Assembly: GCA_963768885.1 (NCBI GenBank)
Contig: CAVYJN010000008.1
Coordinates: 124,001-188,000, forward strand
Source of the DNA: DASRIA01 sp963768885
GTDB lineage: Bacteria > Actinomycetota > Thermoleophilia > Solirubrobacterales > JBBDJG01
DNA length: 64,000 nucleotides
Direction: 5' to 3'
Shown here piece after piece: positions 25,424 through 33,213 of the stretch. A model generated the notes under the pieces. It saw only the letters and a program-made list of their open reading frames with translations. It was not told where the DNA came from and did not search any database. The position numbers were made by a program, and so were the translations under genes. The stretch's first letter is position 1, and each line of letters starts with the position of its first letter.

Positions 25424-25806
25424 AGGTCGCTGACGCCGATCGCCTCGAGCGCCTCGGCGCGCGTGGCGTAGGACGAGCCGCGCACGAGGCGCTCGCCCTC
25501 GAACTCGTAGACCCAGTGGATCTGGAACTCCGAGATGCGGCCCGGGCCTCGCAGCCGGAAGCTGCCCGAGGCGAGCACATGGTCCCCGTGGGCGTGGTAG
25601 GAGTACGGCACGACCTCGAGCAGCTCCCGCTCACCTTGGAAGTCCGAGAAGAAGCTGAGCAGCTCCTCGCTGGTGAGCACCTGACCGCCGGCCGCGTGGG
25701 GCCTCCACTGCACGCCGGGCGCCCGCTCGAACGCCGCCTCGATGCCGCCCTCGCGAATGGCCTCCCAGAGGGCGCGCACGAACCGGATATGGCTCTCTTC
25801 TGACAT
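25420..25806 (-). CDS. NTF2/SnoaL-like protein
   Basis: 128 aa. N-terminal helix 'HIRFVRALWEAIREGGIEAAFE', then 'PGVQWRPHAAGG', 'HVLASGSFRLRG' and 'QIHWVYEFEGERLVRGSSYATRAEAL', the cone fold used by SnoaL cyclases and NTF2-like stress proteins. An upstream in-frame ATG at 25854 is possible. A TAGAAT box at 25869-25874 (minus) could be the promoter. Coupled to the desulfhydrase. Confidence 0.7.
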   Translation of the reverse strand: MSEESHIRFVRALWEAIREGGIEAAFERAPGVQWRPHAAGGQVLTSEELLSFFSDFQGERELLEVVPYSYHAHGDHVLASGSFRLRGPGRISEFQIHWVYEFEGERLVRGSSYATRAEALEAIGVSDL

Positions 25807-26002
25807 CCCTTCAAGCTGCCACGGCCGCTCGCTCCCGCGGAGCGGGACCATGCCTGCCAGCAGGGCGATTCTAACTACGGGATCGCGTTCCGGCCGGTCG
25901 GTGCGCGAGCGCTTGCGCGTTGACACGCGCACTTCTACATGGTCGGATAGACGCCTGCCGGGCAGTCCGCAGGGGGGCCCCGGACCTACCGAGGAGGGAT
26001 CG

Positions 26003-26527
26003 ATGAGGAAACTGTTCGCCGGCTGCGCGCTGGCCATGTGCGTGGCGGCGCTGACCGCCGGCCCCGCCGCGGCCACCCACAACGACGGCGTGGGACCCGG
26101 CTTCGACTTCGTGAACGGCACCGGCAGCGTGTTCGTGGTCGTTCCGCCGTTCGGCCCGTTCGACGTCCAGCTGCACGTCAACGCCCGCAGCACCGCGACC
26201 GGCGAGAACCCGCGCGGGTCCTTCTGGACCACGCTCGAGGGCGCCCTCACCGTGAACCTGCGCGGCCACGTCACCTGCATGAAGGTGCAGGACCACAACG
26301 TGTCCCTATCCGGCCGCATCGACGAGTCGAGCATCGGCTTCCCGCCGGTCGGCTCCGGGATCTTCGCGTTCGGCGTGGACGCCGGGGAGGGGTCGAAGTC
26401 GAGCGGCGACGGTGTGCTGGGCATCCCCATCGGTCAGCCGCTCCAGAACTGCCCGGACCCGGTGTCGGACGGCGTGCTGGTGCGGCAGGGCAACTTCGTG
26501 GCGCACGACGCGGTGCCGGCGCCGTAG
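26003..26527 (+). CDS. Secreted protein of unknown function (174 aa)
   Basis: GAGGAGGG precedes the ATG. Signal peptide 'LFAGCALAMCVAALTAGPAAA', then a beta-rich mature part with 'QLHVNARSTATGENPRGSF' and 'LRGHVTCMKVQDHNVSLSG'. Two Cys may pair. The pattern (allele-like barrel with 'ATGENPRG') is common in actinobacterial secreted proteins but has no assigned function. A consensus TTGACA lies at 25920-25925 without a good -10. A strong hairpin follows the stop. Confidence 0.65.
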   Translation: MRKLFAGCALAMCVAALTAGPAAATHNDGVGPGFDFVNGTGSVFVVVPPFGPFDVQLHVNARSTATGENPRGSFWTTLEGALTVNLRGHVTCMKVQDHNVSLSGRIDESSIGFPPVGSGIFAFGVDAGEGSKSSGDGVLGIPIGQPLQNCPDPVSDGVLVRQGNFVAHDAVPAP

Positions 26528-26560
26528 GGCGCGGCACATGACTCCGGCTCCCGCGCCGGC

Positions 26561-26589
26561 GGCCACCCGCCCCACGCGGGCGGGTGGCC
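26561..26589 (+). terminator. Hairpin terminator after the secreted protein
   Basis: GGCCACCCGCCC and GGGCGGGTGGCC form a perfect 12-bp stem with a 5-nt loop. No T-tract. Confidence 0.55.
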
Positions 26590-26643
26590 GGGGAGCCGCG
26601 ACGCCGCGAGCCGCGTGCTGCCGGGAGGCGCGAGCCGATCGTC

Positions 26644-26649
26644 TAGGGT
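26644..26649 (+). promoter_or_regulatory. -10 box (TAGGGT), 7 nt before TTG
   Basis: TAGGGT, 7 nt, then the TTG at 26657, which decides the start of the membrane-anchored protein. Leaderless layout. Confidence 0.5.
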
Positions 26650-26656
26650 TGCTGCC

Positions 26657-27055
26657 TTGCGCGGCTTCGATCTCAAGCGCTACGGGCCCGTCCTCCTGAT
26701 CGTGATCCTCGTCGTGACACCGCTCGCGATCTGGGCGGCGACGTCCGGCGGCAGCAAGAAAGGTGGCGACAAGTTCTTCGTCGAGCGCTCGGTGGGACTC
26801 ACCGGCGAGCCGGAGCTGCTGCTCACGATCGACGATCCCGAGGTGGAGGTCGCGGGCAGCGCGACGAGCGTGCAGGTCCGCTGCACGGACGCGACCGGCA
26901 AGGTGATCGTCAAGGGCACGCAGCCCTGGCCCTTCCCACCGGAGCAGGGATACGCGCCGCACGCTCACCAGCCCGCGCCGGCGGACAAGGTCGAGCAGGC
27001 ACGAGCCTGCGAGGTGCTCGGCACGAACAAGACCCTGAAGGCCGACGTGCAATGA
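26657..27055 (+). CDS. Membrane-anchored small protein upstream of YcnI-like gene
   Basis: 132 aa from TTG. Short basic start 'LRGFDLKRYG', one helix 'PVLLIVILVVTPLAIWAAT', then an extracytoplasmic domain. That domain has 'VERSVGLTGEPELLLTIDDPEVEVAG' and a His/Pro-rich patch 'YAPHAHQPAPADK'. Two Cys are present. It overlaps the YcnI-like gene by 4 nt (ATGA), so the two probably act together at the membrane; a copper link is possible given YcnI but not shown. Confidence 0.6.
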   Translation: MRGFDLKRYGPVLLIVILVVTPLAIWAATSGGSKKGGDKFFVERSVGLTGEPELLLTIDDPEVEVAGSATSVQVRCTDATGKVIVKGTQPWPFPPEQGYAPHAHQPAPADKVEQARACEVLGTNKTLKADVQ

Positions 27056-27708
27056 CACGTGTCGCGCTCCTCGCCGTCTGCTTGCTCGCGCTCGCCGCGT
27101 CCGGCGCATCCGCACACGTGGAGGTGCGTCCCGAGCGCGCGCCCGCGGGCGGCGACGCGCGCCTGACGTTCGAGGTCGAGAACGAGCGCACCGACGCCGC
27201 CACGCGCGCGATCGTGATCCAGATGCCGCCCGGCGTCACCTCGGCGAAGGCCCTGTCGGTCCGCGGATGGCGACCGACCACCACCGGCGGCCCCGGAGGG
27301 CGGCTGACCCTCACGGCCCCGGCCGGCCGCGAGCTGACCGGCGAGCAGAAGGGCCGCTTCCGGCTGCTGGTCGGACTGCCGCGCAGCGAGGGCGCGACAC
27401 TCAGCTTCAAGGTCCTCCAGCGCTACGACGACGGCGACGTGGTGCGCTGGATCGGCCCGGCGGGGACGTCGGAGCCGGCGCCCACGCTGAAGCTGACGGC
27501 CGCGGCCGAGCCCGAGGCGACGCCGCCGAGCGACAGCGAGACCACGACCGAACGCGCGTCCAGTCAGGACCAGGACACGGCCGACGACAACCAAGACGGG
27601 GGTGTCCCGATTTGGGCGGGCATCGGCCTCATCGTGCTCGCGGCGCTGGGCGGGAGCGCCCTCGCGCGGCGCCGCAACAGACGCAGGCTGGAGCGGCACG
27701 ACCAATAA
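27052..27708 (+). CDS. YcnI-like (DUF1775) membrane-anchored copper-binding protein
   Basis: 218 aa. Signal peptide ends 'ASGASA', leaving His as the first mature residue ('HVEVRPERAPAGGDARLTF'), the Cu(II) ligand in YcnI proteins. The beta-sandwich has 'VIQMPPGVTSAKALSVRGW'. An acidic, Ser/Thr-rich linker (about 165-185) leads to a C-terminal helix 'IGLIVLAALGGSALA' and a basic tail. It probably holds copper outside the membrane. The usual partner YcnJ is absent here. Confidence 0.82.
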   Translation: MTRVALLAVCLLALAASGASAHVEVRPERAPAGGDARLTFEVENERTDAATRAIVIQMPPGVTSAKALSVRGWRPTTTGGPGGRLTLTAPAGRELTGEQKGRFRLLVGLPRSEGATLSFKVLQRYDDGDVVRWIGPAGTSEPAPTLKLTAAAEPEATPPSDSETTTERASSQDQDTADDNQDGGVPIWAGIGLIVLAALGGSALARRRNRRRLERHDQ

Positions 27709-27757
27709 CGGCCGCGCGCGGCTAATGCTCGGTCTCGCCTGAGCCGATTTACCGAGA

Positions 27758-29380
27758 GTGAGAAGCAAGGGCTCGACAGGGACGGTCGAGGTTTCCGACG
27801 CGCAGCTCCGGCGCGACATGGTCAAGGCCGGGGTCTGGCTGACCTATGCATGCTGCGCCGCCGGGCTCGCCTACGTCGCGGCGACCTGGGACGGTCCCAA
27901 CCGGGACGTGATCGCGACGATGTTCGGCGCCGGCGCCGTCGGCGCGCTGCTGATCCAGGTGCTCCCCGTCGAGCGTCTCCTGCGCACCCGCTTCCGCGAC
28001 GCGTTCTTCATGACCTGGAGCGTGGTCGACATCGCCCTGATCGCCGTCGCGGTCGCGTGCGACGAGGGCGCGACCAGCCCCCTCACCTACGTCTTCTTCC
28101 TGCCGATGGTGTTCGCGGCGGTCTTCTACCCGCTGCGGCTGTTCGTGCCCGTCGGCGCGATCGTGATGATCGCCTTTGTCGCGGTCGGCGACATCTACGG
28201 GGAGCCCGACCCCACGCAGGTCGCGTTCATCGCGGCGTGCCTCGCGATGTCGGCGGTGCTCTGCGCCTGGCAGGCCCAGAACCACGACCGCCACCGCGAG
28301 GGGCTGATGCGGATGTCGCGCACCGACCCGCTGACGGGATGCCTCAACCGGCGCGGCTTCGAGGAACGCGTGACCGCGGAGCTGGACCGCTCCCTGCGGG
28401 AGGGCGGCCCCGTCGCCCTCGTGCTGCTCGACCTCGACAACTTCAAGGCCGTCAACGACATGTACGGCCACGCGGCGGGCGACGAGCTCCTGTGCTGGGT
28501 GGTGGAGGCGCTCAACCGCGCCGTGCGACCGCACGACTCCGTCGGGCGCCTCGGCGGCGACGAGTTCGCGATCCTCGCGCCGAATGCCGGCGAGAGCGGC
28601 GCGGAGCGCATCGCGACCCGCGCGCGCAAGCTGCTGTCCGAGCGCGTGGCCGTCTCCACCGGAACCGCGTGCTTCCCGGTCGACGGCGTCGACCACGACG
28701 AGCTGCAGCGCCACGCCGACCGCCAGCTCTACGCCAACAAGCACGGTGACGACGTCCACTTCCCGGCCGGGCGGCGCGAGCTGACGTGGGCCGCGACGCT
28801 CGCGCGCGCCGTCGACGCGCGCATGGCGACGCCGATCGAGCACTCCACGATCGTCGCGCGTTACGCCGCCGGGATCGCGCAGCGCCTCGGCTGGTCCGGT
28901 CCCGACCTCGCCCACGTGCGCATCGCGGCGATGCTCCACGACATCGGCAAGGTCGTGCTGCCCGACCGCATCCTGCAGAAGCCGGATTCACTCGACGAGC
29001 TGGAGTTCGAGGAGGTCAAGCGGCATCCCGAGACCGGCGCCGAGCTGATCAACCGCGTCGAGGGCCTGAGCCAGATCGCCGATTGGGTGCGCCACTCGCA
29101 CGAGCACTTCGACGGCTCCGGCTACCCCAACGGGCTCGCCGGCGACGCGATCCCCCTGGCCTCGCGCATCCTGCTCGTCGCGGACGCGTTCGACGCCATG
29201 ACCAGCGACCGTCCCTACCGCGCCGCCCAGTCGCAGCGCGCGGCGCTCGAGGAGCTGCGCCTTCACGCGGGACTGCAGTTCGACCCGCGGTGCGTGGACG
29301 CGCTCGAGGAGTACCTGTCCGACACCGGCCTGCCGCTCGAGGCGGAGGTCGAGGTCGGGCTGGGCGAAGCCGCGGCCTAG
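27758..29380 (+). CDS. Membrane GGDEF/HD-GYP protein (c-di-GMP synthesis and breakdown)
   Basis: 540 aa, GTG start. About six membrane helices (25-175), then a GGDEF domain with intact 'RLGGDEFAIL' (266-270) and 'DLDNFKAVND'. An HD-GYP phosphodiesterase follows: 'MLHDIGKVVLPDRIL' (His394-Asp395), 'HPETGAELI' and 'HEHFDGSGYPNGL' (GYP at 455-457). Both active sites look intact, so it could make and degrade c-di-GMP; which dominates cannot be told. No RxxD product-inhibition site is obvious. It stands as a single gene. Confidence 0.92.
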   Translation: MRSKGSTGTVEVSDAQLRRDMVKAGVWLTYACCAAGLAYVAATWDGPNRDVIATMFGAGAVGALLIQVLPVERLLRTRFRDAFFMTWSVVDIALIAVAVACDEGATSPLTYVFFLPMVFAAVFYPLRLFVPVGAIVMIAFVAVGDIYGEPDPTQVAFIAACLAMSAVLCAWQAQNHDRHREGLMRMSRTDPLTGCLNRRGFEERVTAELDRSLREGGPVALVLLDLDNFKAVNDMYGHAAGDELLCWVVEALNRAVRPHDSVGRLGGDEFAILAPNAGESGAERIATRARKLLSERVAVSTGTACFPVDGVDHDELQRHADRQLYANKHGDDVHFPAGRRELTWAATLARAVDARMATPIEHSTIVARYAAGIAQRLGWSGPDLAHVRIAAMLHDIGKVVLPDRILQKPDSLDELEFEEVKRHPETGAELINRVEGLSQIADWVRHSHEHFDGSGYPNGLAGDAIPLASRILLVADAFDAMTSDRPYRAAQSQRAALEELRLHAGLQFDPRCVDALEEYLSDTGLPLEAEVEVGLGEAAA

Positions 29381-29437
29381 GCAAGTAGCGTCGGCGCCCT
29401 CGCCGCGCCGCGTGATCCCGCCGATCGCCCTGCCACG

Positions 29438-29443
29438 TACCGT
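29438..29443 (+). promoter_or_regulatory. -10 box (TACCGT), 7 nt before the MpaB-like ATG
   Basis: TACCGT, 7 nt, ATG at 29451. Predicted leaderless promoter for the MpaB-like/SRPBCC pair. Confidence 0.5.
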
Positions 29444-29450
29444 GTAGGGC

Positions 29451-30260
29451 ATGGTCGAGTACTTCACCGATGCATCGCCGATCCGGCGCGTCCATCGCGA
29501 GCGTGCGATGGCGCTGGCCGGGCCACGCGCCCTGCTGATGCAGGCGGCGCACCCGCTCGCGGTGTCCGGCCTGCTGGCGCACTCGTCGGCGCTCGAGGAG
29601 CCCTACGAGCGGCTGATGCGCACCGCCGAGGTGATGAACACCGTCACGTTCGGCACGCGCCGGGACGCCGACCGCGTGACGCGACGGGTGCGCTCGATGC
29701 ACCGCCGGGTGAGCGGGACGTTGAAGCGGCCCGCCGGCCCCTTCGAGGCCGGCACGGCATACCGCGCCGACGACCCGCAGCTGCTGCTGTGGGTGCTCTA
29801 CACGCTGGTCGACAGCGCGATCGTGGTCTACGAGAAGTACGTCGGCGCGCTCGGCGACGACGAGCAGGCGGCGTTCTGGGCCGACTACAGGGTGGTCGGC
29901 CGGCTCTTCGGCCTGCGCAAGCGGGACATGCCCGACGGCCTGGAGGACCTGCGCGCCTACGGCGACGAGATGCTCGCCGGCGACACGCTGCACGTGAACG
30001 ACTGGGCCCGCACGCGCGCACGCGAGATCGTGCTCGAGCCGCCGGTGCCGCTCGCCGCGCGGCCGCTCGTCGAGGCGGTCAACTTCGTGACGGTCGCGCT
30101 CCTCCCCGACCGCATCAGGCGCGAATACGGGTTCCGCCCGCTGCCGCCGGCCTGGATGCGGCGCGCACTGGTCGCAGGCGGAGCCGAATACGTGAAGCGC
30201 GCCGTGATCCCGCTCCTTCCCCAGCGGCTGCGATACGTGCCGGCGGCACGGGCCGCGTGA
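29451..30260 (+). CDS. DUF2236 / MpaB-like oxygenase family protein
   Basis: 269 aa. 'RERAMALAGPRALLMQAAHPLAVSGLLAHS' (split) and 'RTAEVMNTVTFG' are the conserved His-containing regions of DUF2236, a family that includes the haem protein latex-clearing oxygenase and MpaB. Later 'WVLYTLVDSAIVVYEKYVG' is also typical. Probably a b-type haem oxygenase or transferase; substrate unknown. Overlaps the SRPBCC gene by 4 nt (GTGA). Confidence 0.82.
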   Translation: MVEYFTDASPIRRVHRERAMALAGPRALLMQAAHPLAVSGLLAHSSALEEPYERLMRTAEVMNTVTFGTRRDADRVTRRVRSMHRRVSGTLKRPAGPFEAGTAYRADDPQLLLWVLYTLVDSAIVVYEKYVGALGDDEQAAFWADYRVVGRLFGLRKRDMPDGLEDLRAYGDEMLAGDTLHVNDWARTRAREIVLEPPVPLAARPLVEAVNFVTVALLPDRIRREYGFRPLPPAWMRRALVAGGAEYVKRAVIPLLPQRLRYVPAARAA

Positions 30261-30760
30261 AGGTGCACACCCTCGAGCGGGTGCAGGAGCTCGCGCTCGA
30301 CGTCGATCAGACGTTTCGCTTCTACGGCGAGATCGACAACCTCGAGCGGATCACGCCACCGTGGCTGCACTTCCGGATCCTCGACCCGCGCCCCGACGCG
30401 CTCACGGCCGGCGCGCGGATCGAGTACTCGCTCGTGCTCCACCGGTTCCCGGTGCGCTGGATCACCCAGATCGACAGATGGGAGCCGCCGCACCTGTTCA
30501 CGGACTTCCAGGTGCGCGGGCCCTACCGGCTGTGGGAGCACACGCACACGTTCGAGCCCACGGAGCGCGGCACGCTGATGCGCGACGTCGTGCGCTACGC
30601 GATCCCGTACGGGCCGCTCGGCGCGCTCGCGCACGCCGCGTTCGTGCGCCGCGATCTGCGCCGGATCTTCGACTACCGCCGCGACACCGCCGAGGCCCTG
30701 ATCGGCCCGGACCGCGACACCCGCGCGCGCCAAACGTCACACCCCGGCGCCCACACGTAA
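30257..30760 (+). CDS. SRPBCC (START-like) family protein
   Basis: 167 aa. Starts 'KVHTLERVQELALDVDQTFRFYGEIDNLERITPPW', split here, the classic SRPBCC opening. It continues 'VRWITQIDRWEPPHLFTDFQVRG' and 'LMRDVVRYAIPYGPLG', with a long C-terminal helix. The fold makes a hydrophobic pocket. Proteins of this kind recur in light-induced (LitR/CarH) gene sets; here it is coupled to the MpaB-like gene. It faces the DICT-MerR gene tail to tail. Confidence 0.85.
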   Translation: MKVHTLERVQELALDVDQTFRFYGEIDNLERITPPWLHFRILDPRPDALTAGARIEYSLVLHRFPVRWITQIDRWEPPHLFTDFQVRGPYRLWEHTHTFEPTERGTLMRDVVRYAIPYGPLGALAHAAFVRRDLRRIFDYRRDTAEALIGPDRDTRARQTSHPGAHT

Positions 30761-30792
30761 CTGATTCCGCGCCACGCTCCTGTTGCAGCGCC

Positions 30793-31671
30793 CTACGACC
30801 GCGTCGTCGCCCGGCCGCGGGCGCGCAGCTCCTCTTCGGTCGCCTCCGAGTAGGCCAGCATCCGGTTGGTCAACGACACGAGGGTGCGCAGGTCCTCGGA
30901 GGCGGGCGGCGGCTCCTCGCGCAGGCGGGCGGGCACGGCGTCCACGAGGTCGGGCGCCGACCGCGAGGCCAGCGCGAGCGCGACCGCGACCGCGTCGCGA
31001 ACGACGTCCGCCTCGACGCTCCAGAGCGCCTCGAAGCGCCGGTCCATGTCGCGCACGCCCTCCTGGCCCGGCAGCTCCCACCCGGCCAGGCACGCCGCGT
31101 ATCCCTCACCGTCGCAGACCAGCGCCCACTCGCGCGAGGCGGGGTCGGAGCGATCGAGCGGGAGCTCGGCCGGCCCTGACTTGGGCGTGCGCCTGCGCTC
31201 GAAGTCGGCGAACACCATCGCCGTGTCGGCGGTTCGCGCGAGGTCCCGCCACCGCTGCTCCGAGCGCCGGTAGAACCGCTCGCGCTGGAAGGAGCCGAAC
31301 AGCGCGGCCGGCTCGCCGCGCGCGCAGAACTCGTCCTCGATCGCGTGGCTGATCCCCAGCATCGTGCGCTTGGTGAGCACCGCCGGGATCAGGTCCGTGC
31401 GCCTGCGGCGCAGTCCCGCGAAGACCGTCGCGGGGAGGTCCTCCGCGGTGCTGCGCGCCTTCTCGATCGCGGCCGGGAGCGCCAGACCGCCCTCCCGGAG
31501 CCGCACGACCTGGCGCAGCCGCCGCACGTCGGCCTCGCTGTAGCGGCGGCGGCCGTTCTCGCGCCGCCGCGGCTGGGGGAACCCGAACCGCGACTCCCAC
31601 ATGCGCAGCACGGGGACCGCGATCCCCGTGCGCTCCGACACATCGCCGATTCCGTATCCGGGCTCGTTCAT
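30793..31671 (-). CDS. MerR-type regulator with DICT sensory domain
   Basis: 292 aa from ATG 31671 (a TTG at 31716 would add 15 low-complexity residues). MerR helix-turn-helix 'GIGDVSERTGIAVPVLRMWE' at residues 5-70. A DICT domain (about 110-220) with 'LGISHAIEDEFCARGEPAALFGSFQ', split here, and 'ALVCDGEGYAACLAGWE' follows. DICT domains are linked to light and redox signalling in cyanobacteria and actinobacteria. It lies just after the ECF sigma gene in one operon, and may tune it or share its signal. Confidence 0.85.
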   Translation of the reverse strand: MNEPGYGIGDVSERTGIAVPVLRMWESRFGFPQPRRRENGRRRYSEADVRRLRQVVRLREGGLALPAAIEKARSTAEDLPATVFAGLRRRRTDLIPAVLTKRTMLGISHAIEDEFCARGEPAALFGSFQRERFYRRSEQRWRDLARTADTAMVFADFERRRTPKSGPAELPLDRSDPASREWALVCDGEGYAACLAGWELPGQEGVRDMDRRFEALWSVEADVVRDAVAVALALASRSAPDLVDAVPARLREEPPPASEDLRTLVSLTNRMLAYSEATEEELRARGRATTRS

Positions 31672-31702
31672 GGACAACGGGGGAAGGTACGCGCTCGGAC
31701 CA

Positions 31703-32242
31703 TCAGGCGGCGGCAAGCGCGGTCCGCGCCTTCTTCATCCCGAGCCGGACCCTGCCCTTGACCGTTCCCAGCGGGGTGCGGGTGAGGCGCGCGATCTCGT
31801 GCTGCGCGAGGCCGGTCCCGGTCAGGATCAGCGCGTCCCGCTGCGCCTTCGGGATGCCGTCGAGCGCGCGCCGGACCTGCCGTGAGCGTTCCCGGCGGAG
31901 CACGCCCTCGGCCGCGCTCTCGTGCACCCGCGGCCCGCCGGCCTCCTGGGTGGAGCGGTCGACCGCCCGCGCCAAGGCGCGCCCGGAGCGCCAGCGGTCG
32001 ATCGCCCGCGCCCGCGCGACCATCGACACGTAGGACCCGAGCGGGCCGCGGGCCGGGTTGTAGGCGGCGGGTCGCTCCCAGAGGTCCATGAAGACCTCCT
32101 GGACCACGTCCTCGGCCGCGGCGTGGTCGCCGAGCACGCGCACGGCGGCGTTGCGGGCCCCCGGCGAGAGGTCCCGGTAGGCGCGCTCGAACTGGGAGGG
32201 ATCGGTGAGATCGGGCTTCGTGAGGCGGCTGCTGTCGGTCAT
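31703..32242 (-). CDS. ECF-family RNA polymerase sigma factor
   Basis: 179 aa. Region 2: 'ERAYRDLSPGARNAAVRVLGDHAAAEDVVQEVFMDLWERP' (split), with 'SMVARARAIDRWRSG' at 2.4. Region 4: 'LDGIPKAQRDALILTGTGLAQHEIARLTRTPLGTVKGRV', split. No anti-sigma gene is adjacent; a DICT-MerR regulator follows instead. The promoter has a consensus TTGACA and a leader with CarH-like repeats at 32271-32298. AAGGAG lies 5 nt before the ATG. Confidence 0.92.
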   Translation of the reverse strand: MTDSSRLTKPDLTDPSQFERAYRDLSPGARNAAVRVLGDHAAAEDVVQEVFMDLWERPAAYNPARGPLGSYVSMVARARAIDRWRSGRALARAVDRSTQEAGGPRVHESAAEGVLRRERSRQVRRALDGIPKAQRDALILTGTGLAQHEIARLTRTPLGTVKGRVRLGMKKARTALAAA

Positions 32243-32270
32243 CGGTACTCCTTCTCTTACCTATTCAGCT

Positions 32271-32298
32271 TGTTTAGCTTTTCTCAACGAGTTGTAGA
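32271..32298 (-). promoter_or_regulatory. Possible CarH-type repeats in the ECF leader
   Basis: On the minus strand TCTACA, TTGAGA and TAAACA follow each other at an 11-bp period. The first and third fit TNNACA; the middle has one mismatch. They overlap and follow the -10 of the sigma gene. Confidence 0.35.
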
Positions 32299-32323
32299 GT
32301 ACCCGATCCGGCACGGTTGTCAA
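32296..32323 (-). promoter_or_regulatory. ECF sigma gene promoter (TTGACA-N16-TACTCT)
   Basis: Minus strand TTGACA at 32323-32318, 16 bp, TACTCT at 32301-32296. It resembles the fasciclin promoter (TTGACA-N17-TACTTT). The leader is about 45 nt. Confidence 0.5.
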
Positions 32324-32397
32324 ACCCCTGCCGATCGACGGGCGGGGGCGGTTCCGGCGCCGGGGGAGGAACGGAGCGCGACCGCGCGGGACGCCGT

Positions 32398-32403
32398 TAC
32401 GCT
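32398..32403 (+). promoter_or_regulatory. -10 box (TACGCT), 9 nt before the LOX-like TTG
   Basis: TACGCT, then TTG at 32413. It supports the TTG start, which places the signal peptide at the very N-terminus. Confidence 0.4.
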
Positions 32404-32412
32404 TCCGCGACC

Positions 32413-33204
32413 TTGCACCTCCCCCGCGCCGCCGCCCCGCTGCTGCTCGCCCTCGCCGCGTGGGCCGGATCGGCGGCCGCCGGCGCGGCGCCGCCCGGCC
32501 GCGCGCTCGCGGCCGACGAGGCCAATCCCTGCACGGGCCCCCATGCGGCCCGCCTGCGGTGCCCGGACATCCAGATGGGGGTGCCGGCCGACCTCCAGCT
32601 CGACCGCTACGAGGGGCGGACCGTGCTGCGCGCGACCAACAACGTCAAGAGCCGCGGCAAGGGGCCGATCATGCTCCGCGGGACGCGCACCGGCGCGCGC
32701 ACGATGAGCGCGCGCCAGCACATCTACCGCGTCGACGGATCGCGGCTGGTCGCCCGCACCGGGGCGCGCCTCTACTTCAAGCACATCCCCGGGCAGGGCC
32801 ATTACTGGAAGTGGGAGGACGCCGCACGGTTCGAGCTCTGGTCGGTCGACCCCGGAGGGCATCGCGTAAAGCTGGTCCGCACCGGCCCGAAGGTGATCTA
32901 CTGCCTGCGCGACCTCAAGCACACGAGCCCCTCCCCGCGCTCACCCCGGACGCGCGTCTTCCCCGGGTGCAGTCAGGACCCGGGCAAGCGCAAGGTCACG
33001 GTCGGGACGTCCGTCGGCTGGTCGGACGTCTACCCGGCCCACTACTACGAGCAGTGGATCGACGTCACCGGCCTGCGCGGGTGCTTTGCCTATGTGCATC
33101 GGGCCGACCCCAAGAACCGGGTCTGGGAGACCAACGAGGGCAACAACGACGCCCAGCGCATCGTGCGCCTGCCGTGGCGGGGCTCCGCCCACGGCTGTCC
33201 GTAG
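32413..33204 (+). CDS. Secreted lysyl oxidase-like domain protein
   Basis: 263 aa from TTG. Signal peptide 'AAAPLLLALAAWAGSAAAGA'. The mature part follows the bacterial lysyl-oxidase (PF01186) pattern: 'CPDIQMGVPADLQLDR', 'RLYFKHIPGQGHYWKWEDAARFELW' (split), 'GTSVGWSDVYPAHYYEQWID' and 'VWETNEGNNDAQRIVRLPW'. The copper site, usually several His around 'GHxHWH', keeps only one His in 'GHYWKW', so oxidase activity is doubtful. Six or more Cys suggest disulfides. It may be a structural or binding relative. Confidence 0.78.
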   Translation: MHLPRAAAPLLLALAAWAGSAAAGAAPPGRALAADEANPCTGPHAARLRCPDIQMGVPADLQLDRYEGRTVLRATNNVKSRGKGPIMLRGTRTGARTMSARQHIYRVDGSRLVARTGARLYFKHIPGQGHYWKWEDAARFELWSVDPGGHRVKLVRTGPKVIYCLRDLKHTSPSPRSPRTRVFPGCSQDPGKRKVTVGTSVGWSDVYPAHYYEQWIDVTGLRGCFAYVHRADPKNRVWETNEGNNDAQRIVRLPWRGSAHGCP

Positions 33205-33213
33205 AGCGCCTCG

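Noticed and set aside
25920..25948. Consensus TTGACA before the 174-aa secreted protein as a full promoter
   Set aside because: At 17-18 bp the -10 would be TCGGAT or CGGATA, too weak to list as a promoter.
30793..31716. TTG start at 31716 for the DICT-MerR
   Set aside because: It adds 15 low-complexity residues and runs into the sigma gene; family members begin a few residues before the helix-turn-helix, as with ATG 31671.
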